Source: Deltaproteobacteria bacterium
Lineage (GTDB): Bacteria > Myxococcota_A > Polyangia > Polyangiales > Polyangiaceae
Length of the DNA: 34,236 nt
Direction of reading: 5' to 3'
NCBI GenBank assembly: GCA_016209145.1
Contig: JACQWT010000186.1
Location: 1-34,236, forward strand
Numbering within the stretch: position 1 is the stretch's first letter; each line of letters opens with the position of its first letter. Positions 1 through 8,603 of this stretch are shown piece after piece. A program made the position numbers and the translations under genes. The notes under the pieces are model-generated. The model was not told the origin of the DNA. It saw only the letters and a list, made by a program, of their open reading frames with translations, and searched no databases.

Positions 1-100
1 CAGCCCCGCCTGACGAGCCGGGTGTTGGAATGCGTGAAAGGTTGCCACGGCGGTGCCGGCAGATCCGGCACCAGGGCGAGCGCTCGGGCAGTCGATACGC

Positions 101-2737
101 TCACGTGCCGCCGCGCGCCGCCGTTCGCCTCCGCGCCCGCCACACGAGGGCGCACGGCAGCACCAGCACGGCAGCGCAGAGGCAGCAGATCTCGCCCGTG
201 GCGGCGGCAATGCCGAAGCTGTGGATCGCCTGGTTGATGGACAGGGTGAGCGCCAGGTACCCGAGGATGGTGGTGAGCGAGCAGAGGATCACGGCTCCCC
301 CGGTCTCGACCACCACGCGCCGGATGTCGCCGCCGCCGGCCAGCCGGTAGCGCTGCATGATGTTCACGGCGTAGTCCGCGCCGACCCCGATGGTGATGGG
401 CAGCGCCACGAAGTTGAGGAAGTTCAGCCGCAAGGGCTCGACCTCGATGCCGGCAGGGCCGAGGTGGCTCTTCCACACCGCCAGCACGCCCAGCATCCAG
501 CACAGCCCCATCAGCACCGAGCCCACGACCCACAGCGCGGAGGCGCGCCCGCGGAACGCCAGGAGCACGATGAGAAGGGTAGCCAGCAATGACACGGCCA
601 TGGCCCGGGGGGCGTCCTCGATCACCGCCAAGAACATGTCGGCGTAGACCACGCTGTGACCGCTCCCCTTGACGACCGAGCCGTCGGGCAACGCGGTCGT
701 GCGGAAGGTGTCCGCCCAGAGCATGAGGTACTTGCCGTCCCAGACGCTGCGGCCCCGCGTGGGCACGATGTACACCAGCCGGCCACGCGTGCCGTCGCGC
801 TCCACGAAGGAGCCGACCACCTGCTCGGGGAGATCTTCGATGCCGATGGGACGCAGATCCTTGGGCGGCAGGTACTGCCGGAGCTTCTCCCAGTCGGCCG
901 GCGCCATGGCACCCTTGTCGTGGGCCTGCTCGATCTTGGCGCGGGCAGCCTGGATGAGCGCGATCTTCTTCTCCTGGTCCCGCGGCAGTAGGGAGTAGAC
1001 GGTGACGACCTCCTCGAAGGGCTTGAGCTCGGCCGGGGCGGCATCCTTGCGCCGGTCGAGCTCCTGCTTGAGCGCCGGTACCTGCTCGAGACGCTCGACC
1101 ACGATGGCCAGGCCGTCCTGCCCCTGGCGGCCGACGATGTCGTCGACGAGCACGCTCAGGCGGCGCGCCTCCGACGGCGCGAGCTTGGGCTCGTTGCGGA
1201 TGTTCTTCATGTTGTACTCGAGCGGATCCGCAGCGATGTAGCGGTAGCCGAGCACTGCCGCCCCGAGCGCAAGTGCCAGGGCCGCCCCGGTCACGAGGCG
1301 CGGGGCCCGGCCGGAGAGCCAGGCGAAGGGCCGGCCGTACAGGCCGCGCAACCCGCCCACCACGCCCGCGGGCGGCTTGATGGCGCGCACGCGCTCGGCG
1401 ATGGCGAGGATGGCCGGCAGAAACAGATAGGTCGCCAGCCAGCAAAGCAGCATGCCGGTGCCGCCGATGATGCCGAAGTGCTTGAAGCCCCTGAAGTCGG
1501 TCACCGCCAGCGAGCCGTACGCGGCGGTGGCGGCGCTCGATGCGGCCAGCGTGCCGAGCCAGGTCTCCCGGTGAGCCAGGAAGGCGCTCTGGGCCGGCGC
1601 GAGCGCCCGGCGCGCCTCCAGGTAGCGCGCCATGTAGATGATGCTGAAGTTGATGCCGTTGCCCACGACGATGCTCACCAGAAAGCCCGTCGACGTGTTC
1701 AGGTGGCCGACCAGCAGGTAGGCGAGGCCGAAGGTCCACAGCACGCCTACACCCACGGTCAGCGTCATGGCCACGAGCGTGCGCAGGCGCAGATAGAAGA
1801 GGAAGACGACGCCCAGGATGAGGACCACGCCCCAGAAGCCGACGTGGGCCAGATCGCCCTTGACCTGCGCGTACTCCTCGGCCCCGGTGATGAGGTTGCC
1901 GGTGAAGCCGATGCGCATGCTCCGGTCGAAGCGCTCCGGCCCCACGCGGGCGACGGCCTCGCGCACCCGCGCGAGCAGCGCCTGCGTGCGCTCGACGTCG
2001 CCGATCCCGATCGGCGTGCGCACCAGCACCACCGCCGTGTGCGTCTCGGGGTCGAGGAAGTAGCCGTCGGGATAGCGGGCCTTCTGGTCGCGCTCTTGCT
2101 GGGTGCGCTTCTGGAGGCGCTCGCGGATGCTCTGCTCCGTGAGCGGCGGCGGCGGCTGGTCGTCGTCCAGCAGCAGATCGGCGCGCCGGCCGACCTCGTA
2201 GTCGTAACGCGCCTCGATCTCGTCGTGGATCTCCCGGATGAGGTCCAGCGGCGCGTACAGGAACCGGTTCTGATCGAAGAAGGCATGCGCCTCGCGCACG
2301 CCGTCGTCAACCCGACCCACGAGCGGCGGCCCGATGGCGCGCAGCTCCGGCGCGAGCGCGTCGACGAACCGCTGGAGCGCGCGGTTGTCGCTGCCCTCGG
2401 CCACCACTGCCAGGTTCGAGACCGCCGGCAGCCGCTCGGCCACGCGCGCGGCCACAATCACGCTCTCCTTGTTCTCCGGCAGCAGCTCGCCCAGGCTCGT
2501 GCGCAGCGTGAGCCGCGCGGCCAAGGCGCCGGCGAACAGCGTGGAGACCAGGGCGAGGCAGAGCACCGACCAGGGGTGGCCGGTTTGCACGTCGGACAGG
2601 CGCCGCAGGGCCCACGCCATCGGCGCACCGCCCCGCGCGCGCCCCACCGAGGAGGGAGCGGCCTCGCGCCCCGACGAACGCGCCGGCGGTGTCAGCGCTT
2701 CGCCCGGCTTCGGGTCGGGAGCCATGGGAGGCGTCAT
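101..2737 (-). CDS. RND/MMPL-family membrane exporter
   Basis: An 878-aa polytopic membrane protein with RND/MMPL duplicated topology. A first transmembrane segment (about residues 54-76) is followed by a periplasmic loop beginning LRTSLGELLPEN. A helix cluster covers about 295-455 and includes GNGINFSIIYMARYLEARR. A second large loop covers about 500-720, and a second helix cluster runs to about 865 (GVGADYAVNIMQRYRLAGG is in its second helix). The acidic and glycine residues in those two helices fit the proton-relay region of MMPL proteins. The N-terminal 45 residues are Pro/Ala-rich and cytoplasmic. Length and layout match MMPL proteins that move lipids or hopanoids across the envelope (HpnN-like), but the substrate cannot be told from sequence. 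The start ATG at 2737 is the first of two (MTPPM). It is divergent from the glycosyltransferase gene, with 74 bp between the two starts. Family assignment is firm, substrate unknown. Confidence 0.88.
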   Translation of the reverse strand: MTPPMAPDPKPGEALTPPARSSGREAAPSSVGRARGGAPMAWALRRLSDVQTGHPWSVLCLALVSTLFAGALAARLTLRTSLGELLPENKESVIVAARVAERLPAVSNLAVVAEGSDNRALQRFVDALAPELRAIGPPLVGRVDDGVREAHAFFDQNRFLYAPLDLIREIHDEIEARYDYEVGRRADLLLDDDQPPPPLTEQSIRERLQKRTQQERDQKARYPDGYFLDPETHTAVVLVRTPIGIGDVERTQALLARVREAVARVGPERFDRSMRIGFTGNLITGAEEYAQVKGDLAHVGFWGVVLILGVVFLFYLRLRTLVAMTLTVGVGVLWTFGLAYLLVGHLNTSTGFLVSIVVGNGINFSIIYMARYLEARRALAPAQSAFLAHRETWLGTLAASSAATAAYGSLAVTDFRGFKHFGIIGGTGMLLCWLATYLFLPAILAIAERVRAIKPPAGVVGGLRGLYGRPFAWLSGRAPRLVTGAALALALGAAVLGYRYIAADPLEYNMKNIRNEPKLAPSEARRLSVLVDDIVGRQGQDGLAIVVERLEQVPALKQELDRRKDAAPAELKPFEEVVTVYSLLPRDQEKKIALIQAARAKIEQAHDKGAMAPADWEKLRQYLPPKDLRPIGIEDLPEQVVGSFVERDGTRGRLVYIVPTRGRSVWDGKYLMLWADTFRTTALPDGSVVKGSGHSVVYADMFLAVIEDAPRAMAVSLLATLLIVLLAFRGRASALWVVGSVLMGLCWMLGVLAVWKSHLGPAGIEVEPLRLNFLNFVALPITIGVGADYAVNIMQRYRLAGGGDIRRVVVETGGAVILCSLTTILGYLALTLSINQAIHSFGIAAATGEICCLCAAVLVLPCALVWRARRRTAARGGT

Positions 2738-2811
2738 AGCACGCCGCCGTAGCAGCCGCTGTTCGGCCGCGGCGGCATGTTCTATGAACTGCGGGCCAAG
2801 GAGACCAGCTC

Positions 2812-4005
2812 GTGCCCAGGGTGCTTCTCGATGTTTCGGTGCTCGGCAGCCAATCGCGGGGCCGGGGCATCGGCCGCTACGTGGCCGACCTGGGCCGGGC
2901 GCTGGCCCGTGCGGCCGGGCCGGACTGCGACCTCGAGTTGCTCGGCGTCGAGCGCCTGCCCTGGCTGCGGCCGGCCGTCGTCACCCGCGAGCTCGCCGGG
3001 GCCATCGACCGGCTCACGCACGCCGGCGCACCGTGCGAGGGCCACATGGCCTGGGCCTATCGGCTGCGCCTGGGCATGGCCGCCGCGGCGCGCGCGGCCG
3101 GGGCGGATCTGCTCCACTGCGGCCATCCCGACGCCACGCCGCTCGGCCGCACCGGCTGCCCGCGCCTCACGACCTGCCACGATCTCATCCCGCTGCGCTG
3201 GCCCCGCGAGTACCTGACCTGGAAGGACGGCTACCGCATCGGGCAGCGCCTCCTGGATCGCCGCCGCTACCTCTGGGCCGACCACATCATTGCCGTGAGC
3301 GAGGCCACCGCAGCCGATCTCGTGGCCCGGCTCGCCGTTCCCGCGCGGCGGATCAGCGTGGTTCCCAACGGCCTCGATCTGACGCAGTGGCCATCGCAGC
3401 CTCAGCCCGGCGACGACGCCGTGTGCGCCGGCCACGGGCTGGAGCCGCAGCGGTTCTTGCTGTGCGTCGGCTCGGCGGACTGGCGCAAGAACTGCATCGG
3501 TGTGCTGCACGCCCTGGCCGTCTGCCGGCGCCGGCAGCCGGCGCTCGACTTGCGCCTGGCGTGGGCGGGAGAGACGCGCCCGGCCCTGCTCGGACGGCTG
3601 CGGCTCGGAGCCCGCGCGCTGGGCGTGGCGCCGGCCGTGCAGCTTCTGGGGGAGATGACACGGGAGCACCTCGGGGCCCTGTATCGGACGGCGGCGGCCA
3701 CCCTGGTCGTGTCGTGGCAGGAGGGCTTCGGCTACCCCGTCCTGGAGGCGATGGCCTCGGGGTGCCCTGTCGTGGCGAGCAACTGCTCCAGCTTGCCCGA
3801 GGTGGCGGGCGACGCCGCCATCTTGGTCGATCCCGACTGCCCCGAGGCCATCGCCGCGGCCGCGCTCTGCCCGGTCGAGAGCCCGGCCGAGCGCCTCCGC
3901 CTGGCCGAGGCCGGCCTGGCGCGGGCCCGACGCTTCAGCGCCGAGCGCTGCGCGCAGGAGACGCTGGCGGTCTACCGCCAGGTGCTGCGCGGCGCCGCGG
4001 CTTGA
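2812..4005 (+). CDS. Glycosyltransferase, GT4-like (GT-B fold)
   Basis: A 397-aa retaining glycosyltransferase of the GT4/glycogen-synthase-like class. The N-terminal Rossmann half carries the glycine-rich loop SQSRGRGIGRYVADLG (about residues 14-29). The C-terminal half carries VGSADWRKN (the donor-site start) and the EGFGYPVLEAMASGCPVVAS block with the E-x7-E pair (E304 and E312) that contacts the nucleotide sugar. The SSLPEVAGDAAILVDP sequence after it is typical of mannosyl- and rhamnosyl-transferases. The GTG start is chosen because AGGAG lies about 8 nt upstream (CAAGGAGACCAGCTCGTG). No signal peptide or membrane segment is visible, so it likely acts at the cytoplasmic face on a lipid-linked or surface glycan. 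It stands alone and converges on the metalloprotease gene with a fold-back repeat between them. Acceptor and donor sugars are not deducible. Confidence 0.9.
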   Translation: MPRVLLDVSVLGSQSRGRGIGRYVADLGRALARAAGPDCDLELLGVERLPWLRPAVVTRELAGAIDRLTHAGAPCEGHMAWAYRLRLGMAAAARAAGADLLHCGHPDATPLGRTGCPRLTTCHDLIPLRWPREYLTWKDGYRIGQRLLDRRRYLWADHIIAVSEATAADLVARLAVPARRISVVPNGLDLTQWPSQPQPGDDAVCAGHGLEPQRFLLCVGSADWRKNCIGVLHALAVCRRRQPALDLRLAWAGETRPALLGRLRLGARALGVAPAVQLLGEMTREHLGALYRTAAATLVVSWQEGFGYPVLEAMASGCPVVASNCSSLPEVAGDAAILVDPDCPEAIAAAALCPVESPAERLRLAEAGLARARRFSAERCAQETLAVYRQVLRGAAA

Positions 4006-4047
4006 GCCGGGCCGTACCCGTTCACGGCATTTCGGCGCCGGCAACGA

Positions 4048-4185
4048 CGGCTCGCCGAGTCGGCCGCGATCGCGGCCTACGTCCTCGGCCCGGGTCCTCA
4101 CGTACAGGAGTACGCTGCGGCCCGGGCCTCCGGAGCGCTGCTCCGCTTGCCAGTCCCGCCGCGCTCGCGGCCGCCTGACGAGCCG
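4048..4185. repeat. Imperfect fold-back (MITE/REP-like) element
   Basis: The segment folds on itself at three levels. The outer arms are CGGCTCG (4048-4054) and CGAGCCG (4179-4185), each followed inward by a CGGCCGCGA-type block. The middle arms are GGCCCGGG (4087-4094) and CCCGGGCC (4121-4128). The inner arms are CGTAC (4101-4105) and GTACG (4110-4114). The middle and inner arms share one centre at 4107.5. A perfect 16-bp palindrome, GGCCGCGATCGCGGCC, lies at 4062-4077. It sits between convergent genes and contains the stop codon of the metalloprotease. No transposase ORF fits inside, so it would be non-autonomous or an intergenic palindrome. Confidence 0.6.
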
Positions 4186-5105
4186 ACTGGGAGAAGGCGT
4201 GAACGCGTGAGCCGGGCCGACGCCACGAGCGCGCCGAGCCCCAGCAGCAGCGCGCCGGGCGGCGAGCCTCCGGCCCTGCCCGCTGCGGCGCACTGGCAGC
4301 CCGGCTCCTCGGGCGGCGGCTCGTCCACGCAGTCCTTGGCGAAGCCGTGCCGCGGCGTGGGATCGCAGGCCCCGGCGTCGGGCCCGGGATCGGCGGGCGG
4401 GTAGGCGGCGCACACGGCGGCCACGTCGTCGGCCTCCAGGGAGCGCAGCTCGGTCTCGCCCATGACGTACGTGGTGCGCATCGTAGCCTTTGGGTCCTGC
4501 GCGTGGGCAATCCCGAGGAAATGTCCGGCCTCGTGCGTGATGATCGAGAGCAGGTCGTACTGGACGCCGACGTCACCGGTCGTGATCGGGATGGTGGCCG
4601 AGTTGATCTCGAGGTCCGCGTCGAAGATCTCGCCCGTGTCGAGCTGATACGTGACCGTCGTAAGAGCCAGGGCGTTGCTGCTGCCGTAGGGCCAGTCGGC
4701 GTCGCGGAAGACGATGACGTTGGCGTTGCCGCCCTGCTGGTTGTACTCGTGCCGGGCGCATGCCACCGGACCGAGATTCACGGGGTGCATGTTCGGTCCC
4801 GCACCGTCGCAGTCAACGTTCTCCCAGGCCGCGAAAGCCTCCGTGGCCACGCCGTTGGCCGTCTGCCAGTCCACCTTCGCACTAGCGTCTTGCTGGACGG
4901 AGTAGCCGAAGCAGGGCTTGCTCCAGTACAGCGGGATCTGGCAGTCGGTCTTGCGCGCCGGCTTGCACTGCTCGCCCGGCGAGCCGTCCGGGCAGACGGC
5001 CGTGCGGCAGTAGGCCCCGGCGGCAGAGCTGAAGAGCAGCACGACGCCGAGCGCGCCGGCCGCGCCCCGGCGGGCGCCAAGCGGCCGCCGCTCAGGGCCG
5101 GGCAT
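4098..5105 (-). CDS. Matrixin-like zinc metalloprotease, MYXO-CTERM-type
   Basis: A 335-aa secreted metzincin. A signal peptide (about residues 15-31, LGVVLLFSSAAGA) precedes a Cys-rich N-terminal region. The zinc site is HEAGHFLGIAH at 191-201, giving three His ligands (191, 195, 201) and catalytic Glu192. A candidate Met-turn is Met209 in DPKATM. These match matrixin/metzincin proteases. Near the C-terminus GCQC is followed by a hydrophobic run (GALLLGLGALVA) and RLTRSR, which resembles a MYXO-CTERM sorting signal. An atypical tail of about 32 residues follows, encoded at about 4101-4196 inside or beside the fold-back repeat, so the natural stop was probably lost. The gene overlaps the upstream secreted-protein gene by 14 nt, suggesting one operon. 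The substrate is unknown. Confidence 0.88.
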   Translation of the reverse strand: MPGPERRPLGARRGAAGALGVVLLFSSAAGAYCRTAVCPDGSPGEQCKPARKTDCQIPLYWSKPCFGYSVQQDASAKVDWQTANGVATEAFAAWENVDCDGAGPNMHPVNLGPVACARHEYNQQGGNANVIVFRDADWPYGSSNALALTTVTYQLDTGEIFDADLEINSATIPITTGDVGVQYDLLSIITHEAGHFLGIAHAQDPKATMRTTYVMGETELRSLEADDVAAVCAAYPPADPGPDAGACDPTPRHGFAKDCVDEPPPEEPGCQCAAAGRAGGSPPGALLLGLGALVASARLTRSRLLPVGSSGGRERGGTGKRSSAPEARAAAYSCT

Positions 5106-5691
5106 CGCGTCGCGCCTTGGCGGCCCGCACCGCGGCGATGGCGGAGTCGAGATCGCGATCGTCGAGCTCGCTCGTCACCGGCACGACGCGCCTGCCGCGC
5201 GGGTGCAGGAGCAGGCCGATCTCCCCGCTGCGCCGCAGGCGGGCAGGCGCGCCGGCGCTCGCCTCACGGATGGGGTAGTGCCCCTGGGCCATGCCCGAGA
5301 CGACCAGCTCGCCGTCACCCGCGCGCGTGAGGAAGAGCAGCGAGAGCGAGCCCGGCTCGATCTGCGCCTCGCCCGAAACCTGCTGCCCGATCTTGCCCAC
5401 GACCCCGCCCAGGGTGCGCACCCAGAGATCCTTCTCCGCCGGCCCGAGCAGCGTCTGCTGTGCCGCGAGCTTGGTGTAGGTGACGATGCGGCGGCCGCCG
5501 CCGAGCTCGATCCAGAGGCTCCGGCGCTCGATCGCGCGCGCCACGACAGCATGCGTGGAGCGCGCCACCAGCTCGTCGAGGCTGAAGGCAACGGCCACGG
5601 CCGCGCGCGCCGGCACCGGCCCCTGCCAGGGAGCCGTGGGATCGGCGGCAAGCACCGCCAAGGCGAAGAGGCAAGCCAAGAGCTGCCGCAT
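5092..5691 (-). CDS. Secreted protein of unknown function upstream of matrixin
   Basis: A 199-aa protein beginning MRQLLACLFALAVLAADP, a clear signal peptide. The longer open frame starting at 5757 is rejected because its extra 22 residues would place the signal peptide internally. The mature part contains SLDELVARSTHAVVARAIE and a beta-rich segment (IVTYTKLAAQQTLLG, LWVRTLGGVVGKIGQQVSG). It has no cysteines and no motif I can tie to an enzyme. In myxobacteria, proteins of this layout often sit beside matrixin-type proteases. Here its 3' end overlaps the protease start by 14 nt, so the two are likely co-translated and may work together, for example as a chaperone or inhibitor. That role is inference only. 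Confidence 0.7.
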   Translation of the reverse strand: MRQLLACLFALAVLAADPTAPWQGPVPARAAVAVAFSLDELVARSTHAVVARAIERRSLWIELGGGRRIVTYTKLAAQQTLLGPAEKDLWVRTLGGVVGKIGQQVSGEAQIEPGSLSLLFLTRAGDGELVVSGMAQGHYPIREASAGAPARLRRSGEIGLLLHPRGRRVVPVTSELDDRDLDSAIAAVRAAKARRDARP

Positions 5692-5704
5692 GGCGCAAGC
5701 ATAG

Positions 5705-6127
5705 CACGGGAAGACGCTCGGCGGCTCGGGCGCCACGTTCCGCGAGCGCATCATCATTTACCTCAAGCTCATCGAGAACGGCCAGAACCTCGGCAAGCAG
5801 TGGATGGTGACCTACCGCCAGGACAACGTGCCCGTCGGCTACGGCCAGATCGCCACGCCGAACGGCTGGGGCTACCGCGACAGCTTCGGCTACCAGGACG
5901 GCTCGGCCGGCAACGTCTGCTCGCACGGCTGCAGCTCGTTCCGCGGCTTCGGCATGTTCCACGACGGGAGCGGCATCGGCTACTGCGGCACGCAGACCGG
6001 CAACAACGGCTGCCGCGACGGCAACAACATCTGCTGGGTGCCGCGCAGCATGGGCTGCAACGTCGGCAGCGCGCGCTGCGCCTACCTGGTCGATCCCGGC
6101 GAGGGCGTGATCTACGCGGCGCGCTGA
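5705..6127 (+). pseudogene. 5'-truncated Gly/Cys-rich secreted-protein fragment
   Basis: The frame is open from 5705 but has no ATG, GTG or TTG before 5804. The untranslated-looking stretch still reads as protein (RERIIIYLKLIENGQNLG), continuous with the part after Met 5804 (VTYRQDNVPVGYGQIATPN). The rest is rich in Gly, Asn and Cys (SHGCSSF, GYCGTQTGNNGCRDGNN, CNVGSARCAYL), like the C-terminal part of a secreted disulfide-bonded domain. No signal peptide or promoter is present, and it abuts the start region of the secreted-protein gene on the other strand. The simplest reading is that the 5' part was lost by deletion. If anything is made, it would start at 5804 and be 107 aa long. The family is not recognised. 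Confidence 0.5.
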
Positions 6128-6133
6128 ACGCGG

Positions 6134-8197
6134 CTACCTGCCGTCACCGCGTGCGCGCAGCATGCGGCGCATCACCTTGTTCGATGCGGTGCGCGGCAGG
6201 CTTTCTACCAGCACCACCTCGTGCACCCGGAACAGCGGGTTCATCTCCCGGCTGATGGCCTGCTGCAACTCGGCGCGGAGCTGCGTCGCGCTCGCGCCCT
6301 CGGCCCCGGGCGCGGGCACGGCGTAGACCACTAGCCGGCTGGGCCCGCCCTCCGGCGGCTCCGCGGCGACGGCAGCGGTTTCCACCACCGCCGGGCAGGC
6401 GTTGCAGACGCGCTCGATCTCGGCGCTCGCCACCTTGATGCCGCCGAGCTTCATCGTGTCGTCCACGCGGCCCATCGCCCGCACGTAGCCGCCGCCCAGG
6501 TGCTTCATCTGGTCGCCGTGACGCCGCAGCAGCTCGCCCCGCGGCCCCCGGGGCATGCCGGCGAAGTAGATCTCGTGGTGGTCGCCGCCGAGCAGCCGGT
6601 TCGAGCTGCCGAGCATGGGCGCCGCGAGGCACAGCTCGCCCTGCTCGGCCGGCCGGCCCTGCTCGTCGAGGATCACGAAGTCGCAGCCGAGCGCCGGCGT
6701 GCTGAAGGCCGCGGGGACCTGGGGCTGCACCAGCGTGCCGGCGATGTAGCCGCCCCCGATCTCGGTGCCCCCGCAGTACTCGATGACCGGCCGGTAGCCC
6801 GCGCGGCCCATGAGCCAGAGCATCTCGTCGGGGCTCGATGACTCGCCCGTGGAGCTGAACAGGCGCAGGCCCGACCAGTCGAGGCCGTCCATGCAGTCCG
6901 ACGCCTTCCATGCCTTGACCAGGCTGGGCACCAGCCCGAGCATCGTGACACGCGCGTCCTGCACGAACCGGCCGAAGGGCCGGGCAAGGGAGCTGCCGTC
7001 GAACAGCGCGATGGCGGCGTCGTTGAGAAGGCTGGCGTAGATGAGCCAGGGCCCCATCATCCAGCCGAGGCTCGTCGGCCAGGCCACGATGTCGCCGCGG
7101 CGCAGGTCGTGGTGCGCCCAGCCGTCGGCCGCCGCCTTGATCGGCGTCGTGTGGCTCCAGGGAATGGCCTTGGGCTCGCCGGTCGTGCCCGAGGAGAAGA
7201 GCACGTTGGTCGGCGCCTCTGCTTCGGCGACAGCATAGGGTGGCGCCGCGTCGCTCGCCGGCGCAGTTGCCAGGAAGTCGCACCAGGAGATGTCTCCGGC
7301 ACGCAGGCTGGCTGCGAGCGGGCCCTCGGCCGCCAGCACGATCGCGCGTGGTGCGCCGGCACGCACTACGCGCTCGTAGAGCGGCAGCGCCTTGCCGGCC
7401 CGCAGGACCACGTCCTGCGTGAAGATCGCCTTGGCCTGGCCGATGCGCAGCCGCGTCGCGATCTCGGGGGCGGCGAAGCTGTCGGCGATGCTCACCACGA
7501 CCGCGCCGGCGATCACGATGCCGAGGTAGATCTGCACGGCCTCGTAGCTCATGGGCAGGCAGACGGCGATGGCGTCCCCCGGACCGAACCCGGCCGCCCC
7601 CAGGGCGCGCGCCACGCGGGCGCACTCGAGCCGCAGCTCGCCCAGGCTGTGGCGCTCGACCGCGCCACCCTCGCGCTGGTAGACCACGGCGAGGGCCGCG
7701 GGATCGCGCTCCAGCGCCGCGCGCGCGATGTTGAGACGCATGCCCGCGAGCCAGCGCGCGTGCTCCGCTCCGGCCGAAAGATCGAGGATGCGCTCGGCGG
7801 GACGGTCGGCCGCGATGCGCAGCCTCTGCAGCATCTCCGACCAGTGCGCCTCGGGCTGCTCGACCGAGCGGCGGTGATACGCGCGGTAGTCGCCGCCCAT
7901 GACGCCGCCGAGGTTGGTCGCGGCCATTTCCTCCTCGCCGGGAACCCAGCCCGGCGCCGGACCGCGCGTACCATCCCAGCCGGCGAAGCAGACATCGTGG
8001 ACGAGCCGGTGGACGGCGAAGGGATGCGCCGGCACAAGCACGCCCCGAGCGATGCGCCGCCAGGAGCCCAGCGGATCGGCCGAATCGAGCTCGGCCTGGA
8101 GCTTCGGCGCCAGTGCCTCCGCCTCGGGACGCGCGAGACCGAGCCGGGCGAGCGCCTCGACGCCGGGAAGCTCGATCGCGCCCTGACGCCCGTTCAT
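6134..8197 (-). CDS. AMP-dependent acyl-CoA synthetase/ligase
   Basis: A 687-aa member of the ANL (acyl/aryl-CoA synthetase) superfamily, longer at the N-terminus like acetyl-CoA synthetases and plant AAE17/AAE18-type enzymes. The phosphate-binding motif FSSGTTGEPKAIPWSH lies near residues 335-350. EYCGGTEIGGGYIAG is the A5 region. GRVDDTMKLGGIKV is the A8 hinge. The C-terminal LPRTASNKVMRR supplies the adenylation-essential lysine. It would activate a carboxylic acid through an acyl-AMP and transfer it to CoA in the cytoplasm. Substrate (acetate, acetoacetate, propionate or longer) is not evident. All motifs are intact. It stands alone, 6 bp from the convergent fragment at 6127. Confidence 0.9.
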   Translation of the reverse strand: MNGRQGAIELPGVEALARLGLARPEAEALAPKLQAELDSADPLGSWRRIARGVLVPAHPFAVHRLVHDVCFAGWDGTRGPAPGWVPGEEEMAATNLGGVMGGDYRAYHRRSVEQPEAHWSEMLQRLRIAADRPAERILDLSAGAEHARWLAGMRLNIARAALERDPAALAVVYQREGGAVERHSLGELRLECARVARALGAAGFGPGDAIAVCLPMSYEAVQIYLGIVIAGAVVVSIADSFAAPEIATRLRIGQAKAIFTQDVVLRAGKALPLYERVVRAGAPRAIVLAAEGPLAASLRAGDISWCDFLATAPASDAAPPYAVAEAEAPTNVLFSSGTTGEPKAIPWSHTTPIKAAADGWAHHDLRRGDIVAWPTSLGWMMGPWLIYASLLNDAAIALFDGSSLARPFGRFVQDARVTMLGLVPSLVKAWKASDCMDGLDWSGLRLFSSTGESSSPDEMLWLMGRAGYRPVIEYCGGTEIGGGYIAGTLVQPQVPAAFSTPALGCDFVILDEQGRPAEQGELCLAAPMLGSSNRLLGGDHHEIYFAGMPRGPRGELLRRHGDQMKHLGGGYVRAMGRVDDTMKLGGIKVASAEIERVCNACPAVVETAAVAAEPPEGGPSRLVVYAVPAPGAEGASATQLRAELQQAISREMNPLFRVHEVVLVESLPRTASNKVMRRMLRARGDGR

Positions 8198-8297
8198 GGC
8201 AGGAGCAACGCGCCGCGGCCGGGAGGCGTCAAGGGGCGCCGGGCGATTGTCCGGTTGGCACCCATGCCCTGGGCGGGCCGACTTCCGGCAGCCGGCC

Positions 8298-8588
8298 TCA
8301 GGCGGCGTCCGATGCGTCCGTGGGCTCGACCCCTGGCAAGGCCGCGCCGGTGGCCCGGTGGCGCAGCACGTCAGGGCACAGATCGACGCCTCCGGGCCAG
8401 CATAGTGTGCCGGCCTCCTCGTCGAGCCTCACGCGCCGGAAGAAGTCGACGTCCGCGAAAGGCAGGAAGACGCCGCCGCGGCCGACGAGCCAGCGACTGA
8501 AGTCGATCGTGCCGCGCGAGCCGTCGGTGAACTCGAGCTCGATCCAGTACTCTTCCAGGAGGCGGAAGCTGCGGACCTTGATGGCCAT
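8298..8588 (-). CDS. DUF2442 family protein
   Basis: A 96-aa protein. The core (VRSFRLLEEYWIELEFTDGSRGTIDFS, then FLPFADVDFFRRVRLDEEAGTLCWPGG and DLCPDVLR) matches the DUF2442 pattern of a beta-rich fold ending in the conserved W-x-G-G-x-D-L-x-P-D segment. DUF2442 proteins are widely found beside DUF4160 proteins in compact two-gene modules with toxin-antitoxin genetics; which partner is toxic is not settled. Here it follows the DUF4160 gene by 15 nt on the same strand, the usual order. The tail after about residue 76 (TGAALPGVEPTDAS) is low-complexity and probably disordered. Confidence 0.85.
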   Translation of the reverse strand: MAIKVRSFRLLEEYWIELEFTDGSRGTIDFSRWLVGRGGVFLPFADVDFFRRVRLDEEAGTLCWPGGVDLCPDVLRHRATGAALPGVEPTDASDAA

Positions 8589-8603
8589 GGGCGACTCCAG
8601 ATG

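Noticed and set aside
2334-4178. 614-codon plus-strand frame spanning the exporter start and the glycosyltransferase
   Set aside because: Arg/Pro/Ala-rich shadow; the glycosyltransferase frame has complete motifs and a ribosome-binding site.
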